From JAAFIP01 sp043774625 (GTDB lineage Bacteria; Pseudomonadota; Gammaproteobacteria; Burkholderiales; Burkholderiaceae_C), in the NCBI GenBank assembly GCA_043774625.1, contig JAYVTG010000101.1, forward strand, positions 26,106 to 90,105: a DNA stretch of 64,000 nt, read 5' to 3'. A model generated the notes under the pieces. It was not told the DNA's origin, made no database searches, and saw only the letters and a program-made list of their open reading frames with translations. Below, in pieces: positions 45,639 to 53,503 of this stretch; within the stretch, counting starts at the first letter, position 1; the number at the start of each line of letters is the position of its first letter. A program made the position numbers and the translations under genes.

Positions 45639-46527
45639 GAACAGCCAGCAACAAGTCTTGCCAGGCTTTGGCCTTGTCTGGCTGGTTGCGCAGCAAATAG
45701 GCGGGATGGTAGGTCACCACCACAGGCGCTGTGGTGCTGCCATCGGGCACAGCATGCATCCGCCCCCGCAGTTTTCCCAGCGGCTCGGCACTGCCCAGCA
45801 GGGCTTGTACTGCAAAGCGGCCCATGGCCACAATTACCTTGGGTTGTAGCAACGCAATTTGCCGCTGCAAATACGGTTGGCACATGGCCACTTCTTCGGG
45901 GCTGGGGTTGCGATTGGCGGGGGGGCGGCATTTCAGTACATTGGCAATAAACACATTGCTGTGCCTGCCCAGGCTTTGGCCGTTGACCTTGACGGCGCGC
46001 AGCATATTGTCCAGTAGCTTGCCTGCTTGACCGACAAAGGGCTCACCCTGAATGTCTTCGTTTTCTCCTGGTGCCTCGCCCACAATGAGCCAGTCTATCT
46101 GAGGAGCTAAAGCAGCGTCTGCGCTGGGCGCACCCACACCAAAGACCGTGTTTTTGCGCGTTGCGCACAGGCTACAAGCCTGGCAGGTGCTGACGGCTAC
46201 TTGCAAGGCGGGCCAGTCCATCTGCGCAATACCAGCGGGCAGGGGCTGCAGCGCTACGGTTTGCGTGGCGGGGCTGACGGGTGTTGCCAGGGAGCCTGGT
46301 GTAATCGCGCGCGGTACGGAGGCCGTGGCGCTGATGGAAGTTGCAACAGCAGGCGTAGGATCTGTCGATGACGCATTTGCTATTAATTTAGTAGCTGCTT
46401 GCGCATATTCTGCGCTGGCGTCAGGCGTATTTTCGGATAAATCGTCAGCTACCCACTGGCGAATGCCCATGGCGTGCAGCATGGCGCGTTGGCGCTTGTC
46501 CAACAGCAGGGTATTGACGGATGTCAT
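45613..46527 (-). CDS. udg: Uracil-DNA glycosylase, family 4 (iron-sulfur)
   Basis: A 304-residue family-4 UDG. Motif A GEAPGENEDIQGEPFVGQAG, the HPAYLL motif B, and the 4Fe-4S Cys set (CQACSLC, LKC and MC segments) are present. It has an N-terminal extension of about 115 residues; the dispersed repeat (46379-46432) contributes the antisense-coded YAQAATKLIANA part of it. The start overlaps the rimI stop by 4 nt. Confidence 0.93.
   Translation of the reverse strand: MTSVNTLLLDKRQRAMLHAMGIRQWVADDLSENTPDASAEYAQAATKLIANASSTDPTPAVATSISATASVPRAITPGSLATPVSPATQTVALQPLPAGIAQMDWPALQVAVSTCQACSLCATRKNTVFGVGAPSADAALAPQIDWLIVGEAPGENEDIQGEPFVGQAGKLLDNMLRAVKVNGQSLGRHSNVFIANVLKCRPPANRNPSPEEVAMCQPYLQRQIALLQPKVIVAMGRFAVQALLGSAEPLGKLRGRMHAVPDGSTTAPVVVTYHPAYLLRNQPDKAKAWQDLLLAVQALQATPP
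46379..46432 (+). repeat. Dispersed repeat copy 9 (plus orientation) inside udg
   Basis: GCTATTAATTTAGTAGCTGC then TTGCGCATATTCTGCGCTGG. It is antisense to udg, in its variable N-terminal linker. Confidence 0.9.
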
Positions 46528-47042
46528 AGCGGCAGGCTCATCACAATCGCGTCTTCACGTGCATGGGTGCCATTGGGGTAATAGGCTTTGCGCAGACCGG
46601 CGCGGCGAAAGCCGTAGCTCTCATACACCTGCAAGGCGCGCGTATTGCTCGCTCGCACTTCCAGCCACAGCCACTTGGCGTTTTGGCTACGCGCCCATAG
46701 CGCCAGCGCGTCCAGCATCACACGCGCCCAGCCCTGGCCCTGAAATTGCGGTGCCACGGTAATGTTGAGCAGATGGACTTCATCTACGCCTTGCATGGCA
46801 ATGTAGTAACCCAGCAAGCTGCTGTCATTGCCCTTTTTGCCGCCCACCAGAGTCACGCACTGGTAACCTGAGCGAATGCTGTCGGCAATGTTTACCGCGT
46901 TCCACGGCCAGTCGTAGGCAGCGTTTTCAATCTGCATCACGCCGTCCAGTGCGTCTACACGCATCAACTCAAGGCGCGCTTCTTGCGCGTCGAACGATGC
47001 GGAGTCGGGAAAACTGGAAAAGCCAGAGGGGTGGGCGCTCAT
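46524..47042 (-). CDS. rimI: Ribosomal-protein S18 alanine N-acetyltransferase
   Basis: A 172-residue GNAT protein with the acetyl-CoA motif VAPQFQGQGWARVMLDAL and the family end SNTRALQVYESYGFRRAGLRKAYY. It is in the common tsaB-rimI-udg order, with the udg start overlapping its stop. Confidence 0.92.
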   Translation of the reverse strand: MSAHPSGFSSFPDSASFDAQEARLELMRVDALDGVMQIENAAYDWPWNAVNIADSIRSGYQCVTLVGGKKGNDSSLLGYYIAMQGVDEVHLLNITVAPQFQGQGWARVMLDALALWARSQNAKWLWLEVRASNTRALQVYESYGFRRAGLRKAYYPNGTHAREDAIVMSLPL

Positions 47043-47048
47043 AAACCG

Positions 47049-47789
47049 CTAGTGTGCCACTTTTGCGGGCTGTGCCTCGCGCTGCGCCGTGGCCAGCGCC
47101 GCGCGTTCGGTGGTCGTTTGCGCCACCTTGTCGCGAACGTACAGTGGCAACGCGTCTTCGGGGTCTACCAGGCCGCCAGCAGCTATCAGCGCGGGGGCCA
47201 GTTGCAGCAGGGCGCGGGCAGTCGGCAGGCACTGCACATAGGGGGCGGCTTGCACGGCGGCGGGCAGTTGCATGCCATAGGCGGCTTGCACATTGCCTGC
47301 CAGCGTGGTGTGGGCAAAATCGTCCAGTACCAGCATGTTTACAGGGGTTTTCAGGCGGTAGCCAGCGTCAATATTGCGCAAGCAGCTATCAAATACATAG
47401 TAAGCGTGGTACATCTCGCCCATGCGTGCGTCCAGCGCAGCGCAGATTCTGCTGGCGCCTGTGAGATGGTGCGCCTCTTGCGCCACGGCCATCAAGGTGT
47501 CCACGGGCAGCACCTGCACACCCGCGCCAAAGGCCAGCCCCTGCGCCACAGAGCATGCAGTGCGCAGCCCGGTAAACGAGCCGGGGCCGCGGCCAAAGAC
47601 AATCGCGTCCAGGTCAGAAAACTGCAAACTGGCTTGCGCCATCAAGGCCACAATGGCGGGGATCAGGTTGTTGGATGCCTGTGCACCGCCCGCGCCTTCA
47701 TGCGACCATATCTGCTCGCCGCCACTTTCGTCGCTTTGCACGGCAATCTGCATCAGCTCGGTAGACGTGTCAAAAGCCAGCAATTTCAT
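47049..47789 (-). CDS. tsaB: tRNA threonylcarbamoyladenosine biosynthesis protein TsaB
   Basis: A 246-residue ASKHA-fold protein of the t6A complex, with the start MKLLAFDTSTE and the GRGPGSFTGLRTACSVAQGLAFG block. A dispersed repeat (47356-47400) forms the CLRNIDAGYR region. It overlaps the DMT-transporter stop by 4 nt and is 7 nt before rimI. Confidence 0.94.
   Translation of the reverse strand: MKLLAFDTSTELMQIAVQSDESGGEQIWSHEGAGGAQASNNLIPAIVALMAQASLQFSDLDAIVFGRGPGSFTGLRTACSVAQGLAFGAGVQVLPVDTLMAVAQEAHHLTGASRICAALDARMGEMYHAYYVFDSCLRNIDAGYRLKTPVNMLVLDDFAHTTLAGNVQAAYGMQLPAAVQAAPYVQCLPTARALLQLAPALIAAGGLVDPEDALPLYVRDKVAQTTTERAALATAQREAQPAKVAH
47356..47400 (-). repeat. Dispersed repeat copy 10 (minus orientation) inside tsaB
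   Basis: GTAGCCAGCGTCAATATTGC, then GCAAGCAGCTATCAAATAC. Sense to tsaB but read in another frame than the other sense copies. Confidence 0.75.
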
Positions 47790-48775
47790 TTTGCAGCCAC
47801 CGCATTACCTACGGGTGCTACGGGTGCTACGGGTGCCTTGCTGGCAGCGCGCACGCCCACCACAATACCCATGGTCACCAGCACCAGGCCAGCTACCAGG
47901 TTCCAATACAGCGGCTCATTCAAAAAAATCACCGCTGCAATGGCCGAAGACCCCGGCACGATAGCGGTCAACATGGTCGACCGAATTGGCCCAAAGTACT
48001 GCACCATCTTGGTAAAGGTAATGCCCGAAATCACCACCGAACCGCCGCCCTGCCACAGGGTTTGAAACAAAATCTCGCTCCATGGCGCGGTGGCCAGTTT
48101 GCTGTGCAACACGCCTGTGGCGACCAGCAGCGCATAAACGGGCACATAGGTCAGCGCACAAAACACAATCACAGCAATGGTGGCAGGCACTGCTGCCAAC
48201 GCGTGTTTTCGGCACGTCACGGTATAGGTAGCCCAAGTAGTAGAGGCACATACAAACAGCAGATCACCCTTCCAGACCTCGCCGCCGTCAAACGCTTTCA
48301 GCAACGACACGCCGCCTACCAGCAGGCCACCACACAAAATCAAACCCAAGCCCAGCAAACGCCCACCACTCAGGTGCTCGCGTAGCAACCAGACCGAGAG
48401 CAGCGCCGTAGACAGCGGCAACATGCCAGGCAGCAACACCGAACCGTGCGACGCGGGTGCATACACAAAGGCGCTGTAGGCCAGCACGGCATAGGCAACA
48501 CCGCCAAATACGCCGACCATTGCCGTTACGCGCCAGGGCAGGGGCGAGAGACCCGCAAAAGTCTGCGCCTGCGGGTTGGCCACACGCATTTTGCGCACCA
48601 TGACGTAACCCCAAGGCAGCAACACCAAGGCCGCGCCCACCATGCGACACAGCACAATATCTAGCGGCGTCAAGCCGCGCAGAGCCATGAAGCGCGCCAC
48701 GACGATAAACAGCGTCCAGATGAGAATAGTGGTGACAGCGGCAGATATACCGATTGCTTTAGGCGATAGTTGCAT
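47786..48775 (-). CDS. EamA/DMT-family transporter
   Basis: A 329-residue drug/metabolite transporter with ten predicted helices and two EamA repeats. The cytoplasmic tail repeats the tripeptide APV about three times, encoded by 9 bp direct repeats. The start ATG 48775 is used; the frame is open further upstream. The substrate is unknown. Confidence 0.85.
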   Translation of the reverse strand: MQLSPKAIGISAAVTTILIWTLFIVVARFMALRGLTPLDIVLCRMVGAALVLLPWGYVMVRKMRVANPQAQTFAGLSPLPWRVTAMVGVFGGVAYAVLAYSAFVYAPASHGSVLLPGMLPLSTALLSVWLLREHLSGGRLLGLGLILCGGLLVGGVSLLKAFDGGEVWKGDLLFVCASTTWATYTVTCRKHALAAVPATIAVIVFCALTYVPVYALLVATGVLHSKLATAPWSEILFQTLWQGGGSVVISGITFTKMVQYFGPIRSTMLTAIVPGSSAIAAVIFLNEPLYWNLVAGLVLVTMGIVVGVRAASKAPVAPVAPVGNAVAAK

Positions 48776-49039
48776 GTGGCTATTATCGGCGGTAGTACGT
48801 TTCCTCTTAAGTGGGTTTGTTCCTGTTGTGCCTTTGGGATGCACTTGTACGCAGGGTGAGGGGGTTTCGTGTATCGCTTTTCGTGCTTTGCTCGTGTACG
48901 CTCACCCAGCTGCGATGGTGGTGGGCACGCCGAACGGTAGTGGCGTCAGGGTTTGCTGGTATTCAACGGTTGCGCGCCAAGCCTGTACAAAACGGCTTCT
49001 GCTTTTACCAAACTTAGAGCGCGTTAATGAATGGAGAGA
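48776..49039. other. Intergenic stretch between the DMT gene and the c-subunit gene
   Basis: 264 bp without a supported gene, including a T/G-rich tract near 48800-48860. I see no clear promoter or terminator. Confidence 0.4.
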
Positions 49040-49279
49040 TTACTTAAACGGATTAGCCAGCGCAAACCATAGCCCAATCCCAGTAGCAATAATAAAAGCC
49101 CCGTCCAGCACGCCCACCAGCAAGAACACCTTGCTTTGCAGCGGTTCCATCATCTCGGGCTGGCGCGCTGCAGCCTCCAGGTATTTGCTGGCCATCATGC
49201 CAATGCCCAGGCATGAGCCAATGGCACCCATGCCAATCATGTGGCCCACGGCCAGGGGGAGAAGGTTGATTCCGTCCAT
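49040..49279 (-). CDS. atpE: Lone ATP synthase c-subunit-like proteolipid
   Basis: A 79-residue two-helix proteolipid. The RQPE loop (AAARQPEMMEPLQSK) and the ion-binding Asp in VGVLDGAFI are kept. No other ATP synthase genes are in the window. The ATG is a normal start, and it lies 24 nt after a DUF2834 gene. It may be an orphan copy of AtpE or belong to a separate small complex. Confidence 0.8.
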   Translation of the reverse strand: MDGINLLPLAVGHMIGMGAIGSCLGIGMMASKYLEAAARQPEMMEPLQSKVFLLVGVLDGAFIIATGIGLWFALANPFK

Positions 49280-49303
49280 ACAAAAACTCCTGAAGTTAAA
49301 AAT

Positions 49304-49597
49304 TTACCAAGCGTCTGGCGACTTTTTCGCGGTCAGCAGATAGATCAAAGGCCCGAACGACCCCGCTGCCAGCGTCACCAGCAACCACGGCCACACATTG
49401 CGCCTGCTGCGTTTTGCATCGCGCCACATCCACAGCGCCACCAAACTCAGTGAAATGATCAGATCGGTAAACACCTGTTGCCCGGCTGGATGGTTCCAGT
49501 TGTTGATCCATACACCCCAGTAGCCCACCTGGCTCATGACATAGACCCCTTGCGCACCAAAGAGCAGCAAGACAACGATCAGAATGGTTTTTTGCAT
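49304..49597 (-). CDS. DUF2834-type small membrane protein
   Basis: A 97-residue protein with three membrane segments and the DUF2834 features GYWGVWINNWNHPAG and ALWMWRDAKRSRRNVWPWL. The function is unknown. Start ATG 49597. It lies 25 nt after the preceding small membrane gene. Confidence 0.75.
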   Translation of the reverse strand: MQKTILIVVLLLFGAQGVYVMSQVGYWGVWINNWNHPAGQQVFTDLIISLSLVALWMWRDAKRSRRNVWPWLLVTLAAGSFGPLIYLLTAKKSPDAW

Positions 49598-49622
49598 GGC
49601 GCACTCTTTTTGTGGGCGAAGG

Positions 49623-50003
49623 TTAATCTTTGAATTGAATACTGGCGTAGGCCACACTACCCACCACCAGGCAAGCAAGCGCCACCATGTCTGCGGTGAA
49701 AACGCGACCGACTTGCACGTTGTGATAGCCAACCGACCAAGCCAATGCAAGAACAGACACGACACTGATAAAACCGCCGAGCAATGCAACGCTTTGTAGC
49801 GCGGGTTTGAAAGCAGCCAGCACAAAGAACACCCCCAGCAGACCCAACAAAACCGCGCGATGGCGCATCAAAATCTCAAGATTTGATTCGCTGAACTGCA
49901 GACCGTACAGATCGGCGAGTCGCTCGCTCCCCAACACGCCCGACAATGGAAGTAAGTGGATCATCCCCACGATACCAAGCATAATTGAGACGACGTATTT
50001 CAT
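49623..50003 (-). CDS. Small four-helix membrane protein (126 aa)
   Basis: A 126-residue protein with four predicted membrane helices and an RHRAVLLGLLG segment that recurs in DoxX/DUF4345-like proteins. No motif for activity is seen. It is 23 nt after the preceding gene and in the same strand cluster. Confidence 0.6.
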   Translation of the reverse strand: MKYVVSIMLGIVGMIHLLPLSGVLGSERLADLYGLQFSESNLEILMRHRAVLLGLLGVFFVLAAFKPALQSVALLGGFISVVSVLALAWSVGYHNVQVGRVFTADMVALACLVVGSVAYASIQFKD

Positions 50004-50026
50004 GGTCTGTACTTTCTGTAGCTCAA

Positions 50027-50425
50027 TCAAACAGCATGGCTTGGTACCACGCGCGTCTCCAAATACAAAAGGCGGGCGACCATGGCCAGCAACCCGATGC
50101 TGCCTGTGCACAAGATGAAAAAGAGCCAGAGCACAGGCCGCATCCCCAGTGCGCGCGCCTTTGGCACGGCAAAATACCATCCAATGCCAATGGCAAACAG
50201 CAGGTCAAACCAGATCTGATTACCCCAAGCGTTGCGGGTATGTTCAGTCCAGAAGCCCAAGATACCATCGAAGGAAACGGCATGCAGCGAGAATGCGGCA
50301 AAAACCACGGACAGTGCAGCCGGAAAGAGCCACACCTGCTTTTGCAGCATTGCCGGCTTGAAGACAATCAGCACCGAAACCAGTAAAAAAAAGGCGGCGG
50401 CCAGCAGGGGTAGTACAGCGGTCAT
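50027..50425 (-). CDS. Small four-helix membrane protein (132 aa)
   Basis: A 132-residue membrane protein with four helices; WFDLLFAIGIGWYFAVPKARALGM is a recognisable but unnamed pattern. ATG 50425 is the start. It heads the small membrane-gene operon and is divergent from an XRE regulator, which may control it (inference). Confidence 0.62.
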   Translation of the reverse strand: MTAVLPLLAAAFFLLVSVLIVFKPAMLQKQVWLFPAALSVVFAAFSLHAVSFDGILGFWTEHTRNAWGNQIWFDLLFAIGIGWYFAVPKARALGMRPVLWLFFILCTGSIGLLAMVARLLYLETRVVPSHAV

Positions 50426-50542
50426 GGCTAAAACTCCAAAAGTAAAGTGGTGGGTCAGTGCAGCTAGTGTCTGGCCCTGTCTACATAAGCGCAATAACCT
50501 TGGAGGTAATTGCCGCAAGGCAAGGCTGTGATTCAATGGCGC

Positions 50543-51367
50543 ATGGCCCATGCACTTACCTACACCCTCACCGCCACGCTGCAACAGTCGCGCAAAGCCC
50601 GCCGCGTGAGCCAACTGGAGCTGTCATTGCGCATGGGCGTGAGCCAGCGGCATGTGAGCTTTGTAGAAAGTGGCCGTGCCAAGCCCAGCCGCGAACTGCT
50701 GGTGGCCTGGCTGCATGAGCTGGATGTGCCACTGGCCCAGCGCAACGCCGCCATGCTGCAAGCGGGCTACGCACCGGTGTACAGCCAGCAGTCCTTGAAC
50801 GATGCGCCCCTGCAAACTGCCAACGAAGCCATTTTGCACTTGCTGCGCGCGCACGACCCCATGCCCGCCTTCGTGGTAGATGCATTGTGGAACCTGCTGC
50901 ACGTCAACGCCGGTGGCCGCTGGCTGGCGGTCACGCTCATGCCTTGGTTTGCCAACTTGCCCGAAGGTGCCCCGCTCAACATGCTGGACGCGTTGTGCCA
51001 CCCAGAAGGTTTTGTCAAACATTTGGTGAACCTGGAAGAAGTCGGCCCTGCCATGCTCGCGCATTTACGCGACGATGCCTCGGTGCAACCCAGCCTGACC
51101 CCCAAGGTAGAAGGCTTTGCCGCCCTGCTGCGCGAGCGCCTGGGTGCGCAGAGCCTGCACACCGGCTGGCCACGCCAGATGTCACCCGTGCTGACCTCAC
51201 GCTTTGCCACAGTGCACGGCGAACTGTCGTTCTTCAGCATGTACACCACCTTTGGCACACCACAAGACATCACGCTGGCGTCGTTGCGGATCGAGCATAT
51301 GTTTGCGGCTGATGCGCGGACAAGGGCGGTGCTTGAGCAGCAAGTTAACTTCGGTGGAATCCGATGA
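50543..51367 (+). CDS. XRE-family regulator with MmyB-type ligand domain
   Basis: A 274-residue regulator with an N-terminal XRE helix-turn-helix (about 8-65; SQLELSLRMGVSQRHVSFVESGRAKPS) and a C-terminal MmyB-like domain (about 100-270). It is divergent from the small membrane genes, with 117 bp between, a typical place for local control. ATG 50543 is taken as start; GTG 50528 is an alternative. Confidence 0.85.
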   Translation: MAHALTYTLTATLQQSRKARRVSQLELSLRMGVSQRHVSFVESGRAKPSRELLVAWLHELDVPLAQRNAAMLQAGYAPVYSQQSLNDAPLQTANEAILHLLRAHDPMPAFVVDALWNLLHVNAGGRWLAVTLMPWFANLPEGAPLNMLDALCHPEGFVKHLVNLEEVGPAMLAHLRDDASVQPSLTPKVEGFAALLRERLGAQSLHTGWPRQMSPVLTSRFATVHGELSFFSMYTTFGTPQDITLASLRIEHMFAADARTRAVLEQQVNFGGIR

Positions 51368-51395
51368 AGGGGAGATTGAATACGCGCCGTTCTCA

Positions 51396-51520
51396 GGGGA
51401 TACGCTCAGTTGGTGGGCTTGTGTCGTGCTCAGGGTAATACGCATAGTTGGCGGGCTTGTGCTGCGTTCTGGGGGAATTCGGCAAGTTGGTGGGCGAGTG
51501 CTGCGCTCGGGGTATGCGCG
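51396..51520. repeat. Three imperfect tandem repeats of about 39 bp
   Basis: Units share AGTTGGTGGGCTTGTG and end in a TGCGCTC-like part. They lie right after the XRE gene, in a G/T-rich non-coding stretch; function unknown. Confidence 0.6.
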
Positions 51521-51720
51521 GCAAAATTTTTTCATCGCACACCCGCTCACCTGTCGCCTACATGGGTGGCTGGTTTGCTTGTGAATACCGGATACCGCAA
51601 ACCCGTGGGGCTTGGATTGTGTAGCTTTGCAGCCAAGTTGGCAGGCGGCTGGTAGCTGAGAGCCTTGTATTCATACAGCGTACACTCTGCGATCACGATA
51701 TATTTTCTATGTAGTCACTA

Positions 51721-51772
51721 TGTATTTCATAGCTGCTTGCGCATATTCCACGCTGGTAATCGGCATATTTTA
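51721..51772 (+). repeat. Dispersed repeat copy 11 (plus orientation), intergenic
   Basis: ATAGCTGCTTGCGCATATTC then CACGCTGGTAATCGGCATAT, an intact copy. Confidence 0.93.
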
Positions 51773-51835
51773 GTGCTGAAACCTATCCAAGCAGTTCGGT
51801 AGCCGCTCCTAAGCCGCGCCACGGTTCGTGGTCTC

Positions 51836-51922
51836 GACATCCTGTTCTTGGCTCTCGCTTTTCGCTTCTCGGTATCCGGTCTGCGGTTTTTGGTATTCGG
51901 ACTTCGGTATTTGGTATTCAAA
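51836..51922. repeat. Low-complexity GGTATTCGG-type degenerate repeats
   Basis: Short units close to TCGGTAT and TTCGG repeat many times. No gene is seen. Confidence 0.5.
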
Positions 51923-52038
51923 GGCGCACCAACCACGCCTGCAAGCTTTGGCGAAGCGGGTAGGAGATGAAAATTTTTTGGGAAGGCGCGCGTTGTTGAA
52001 GGTCGAGCGCTATAAAACACAGTTCGCGCGTGTTTTCC

Positions 52039-52197
52039 AAAAACTTTCCTGATTAGTGGCTTGCCTCAGACAGGCACCAGAAGTCGGAAATTTCATCCCT
52101 TTGGGAAGCCAATGTGGGAAAAAAGCTGCTGGTTTAACCATGTTTCAGCGATCCGATAGCCTCATCTGAGGCAAGTCACTAATCAGGAAAATTTTTT
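52039..52197. mobile_element. MITE-like element with 24 bp terminal inverted repeats
   Basis: TCCTGATTAGTGGCTTGCCT (52047-52070 with the next 4 bases) and its inverted copy at 52165-52188 match at 23 of 24 positions; further A/T ends extend the similarity to about 52039 and 52197. It has no coding capacity, and the ends do not resemble either IS in the window. Confidence 0.6.
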
Positions 52198-52357
52198 GCA
52201 GCGCCTACCCCGAGTCCGAACCCAGCCAACCCACTGAGCAAATCAAAAACCCACAGCTCATCCACCAGGCATATCCAATGCCAGCCAAGTTCACCTGTTC
52301 CCCAAAGCACCAAGAGAGCAAGAATTAACTAGAAAGCAGTGATTTACCAACTAAAAC

Positions 52358-52406
52358 TGCCCAACGCCACCGCAGAATATGCGCAAGCAGCTATAAATTA
52401 AATAGC
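52358..52406 (-). repeat. Dispersed repeat copy 12 (minus orientation), intergenic
   Basis: GCAGAATATGCGCAAGCAGC then TATAAATTAAATAGC. Partial on the CCAGCG side. Confidence 0.85.
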
Positions 52407-52574
52407 AATCGGCAAAACTGTTGGTAGCATACGGTTTGCAAAGTTGCTTGGCGAAAAGCGTGCCCTGCGACTTAATGTTGACAATTAACGACAACCAATA
52501 AAAATGAATGGATTTATCGTTATAACTGTACCAATGATGCCTGTCCATTGCAGGTATCGGTTCCATATCGAATT

Positions 52575-52595
52575 AAATGTGTAATTTGCACATTT
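52575..52595. promoter_or_regulatory. Palindromic operator ahead of the DUF6502 gene
   Basis: AAATGTGTA-ATT-TGCACATTT: one mismatch in a 9+9 bp palindrome. The same palindrome lies ahead of the second DUF5666 gene. TAAAAT (52600-52605) follows as a possible -10. Confidence 0.6.
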
Positions 52596-52642
52596 GATGT
52601 AAAATCGTCGCATTGCAATTTGAAACAGGTATCCTTTTCTCC

Positions 52643-53503
52643 ATGTCTAAAGACGCCTCATCCTCTGCGCTAGACGGCCCTGCCGGTACGCAAGACGCGC
52701 TGCTGGAAGCGCTGAGCACGCTGTTGGAGCCTATGGCCAAGCTGTGCGTGGCCAAAGGCTTGCCGTTTCAGGCGGTAGAGGAAAAGCTCAAGGAGTCTTT
52801 TATTGCGGCGGCCAGGGCTGCTCACAGCGGCATGCCGTCCAGCCGTTTGCACAGCCGCATCAGCACGGCAACGGGTTTGAACCGGCGCGAAGTAGCCCGG
52901 TTGGACGGCAAGGGTGACAGGCCGCGCGAACACAAGCGTTCGCAAGTTGCCGAAGTGTTTACGCGGTGGCAGTCAGACCCGATGTTTAAGGACAAAAAGG
53001 GCCAACCTATCAGCTTGCCCCGCCAGGGTACGGCTCCCAGTTTTGAAACGCTGGCCCAGTCTGTGACACGTGACGTGCACCCACGCACCGTGCTCGAAGA
53101 ATTGTGCCGCTTAAAGCTGGCTGTGCTGGACGCCGCCACAGACAAGGTGAGCCTGCAGCAAGACTCATTTGTGCCGCATGGCGACTGGACGCGCATGCTG
53201 GCGTTTTTGGGTGACAACGTGGGCGACCACCTGAGCGCAGCCGTGGCGAACGTGCTGGGCGATGGCCACAAGCACCTGGAGCAAGCCATTTATGCCGACG
53301 AACTCTCGGAAGAATCCATGGCACAGGTGCGCAAGATCATGACGGCGCAATGGCAGGGCATGCTAACTACCGTAGCACCCCGGCTGGAAGAATTGATAGA
53401 AGCTGACCGCCTGGCAGGCCGCAAACCAGACCAGCGCCTGCGTATTGGCATGTTCAGCTATACGCAAGCCATGGCTGGGTCTCAATCGAAGGAAGCACCA
53501 TGA
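52643..53503 (+). CDS. DUF6502 protein, putative DNA-binding regulator
   Basis: A 286-residue DUF6502 protein. The segment RISTATGLNRREVARLDG looks like a helix-turn-helix and the body is helical. No signal is seen, so it is cytoplasmic. It lies behind a palindromic operator and overlaps the DUF5666 lipoprotein gene by 4 nt, with the same palindrome ahead of the next DUF5666 gene. A regulator of these genes is likely (inference). ATG 52643 is chosen as start. Confidence 0.75.
   Translation: MSKDASSSALDGPAGTQDALLEALSTLLEPMAKLCVAKGLPFQAVEEKLKESFIAAARAAHSGMPSSRLHSRISTATGLNRREVARLDGKGDRPREHKRSQVAEVFTRWQSDPMFKDKKGQPISLPRQGTAPSFETLAQSVTRDVHPRTVLEELCRLKLAVLDAATDKVSLQQDSFVPHGDWTRMLAFLGDNVGDHLSAAVANVLGDGHKHLEQAIYADELSEESMAQVRKIMTAQWQGMLTTVAPRLEELIEADRLAGRKPDQRLRIGMFSYTQAMAGSQSKEAP

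Larger units (their letters stand above)
51368..52642. other. Gene-poor stretch rich in repeats
   Basis: About 1.3 kb without a supported gene. It holds the tandem repeats, low-complexity block, two dispersed repeats, the MITE-like element and, at its end, the DUF6502 promoter. Confidence 0.7.

Noticed and set aside
47805..47840. Three 9 bp tandem repeats
   Set aside because: Simple expansion in the C-terminal codons of the DMT transporter.
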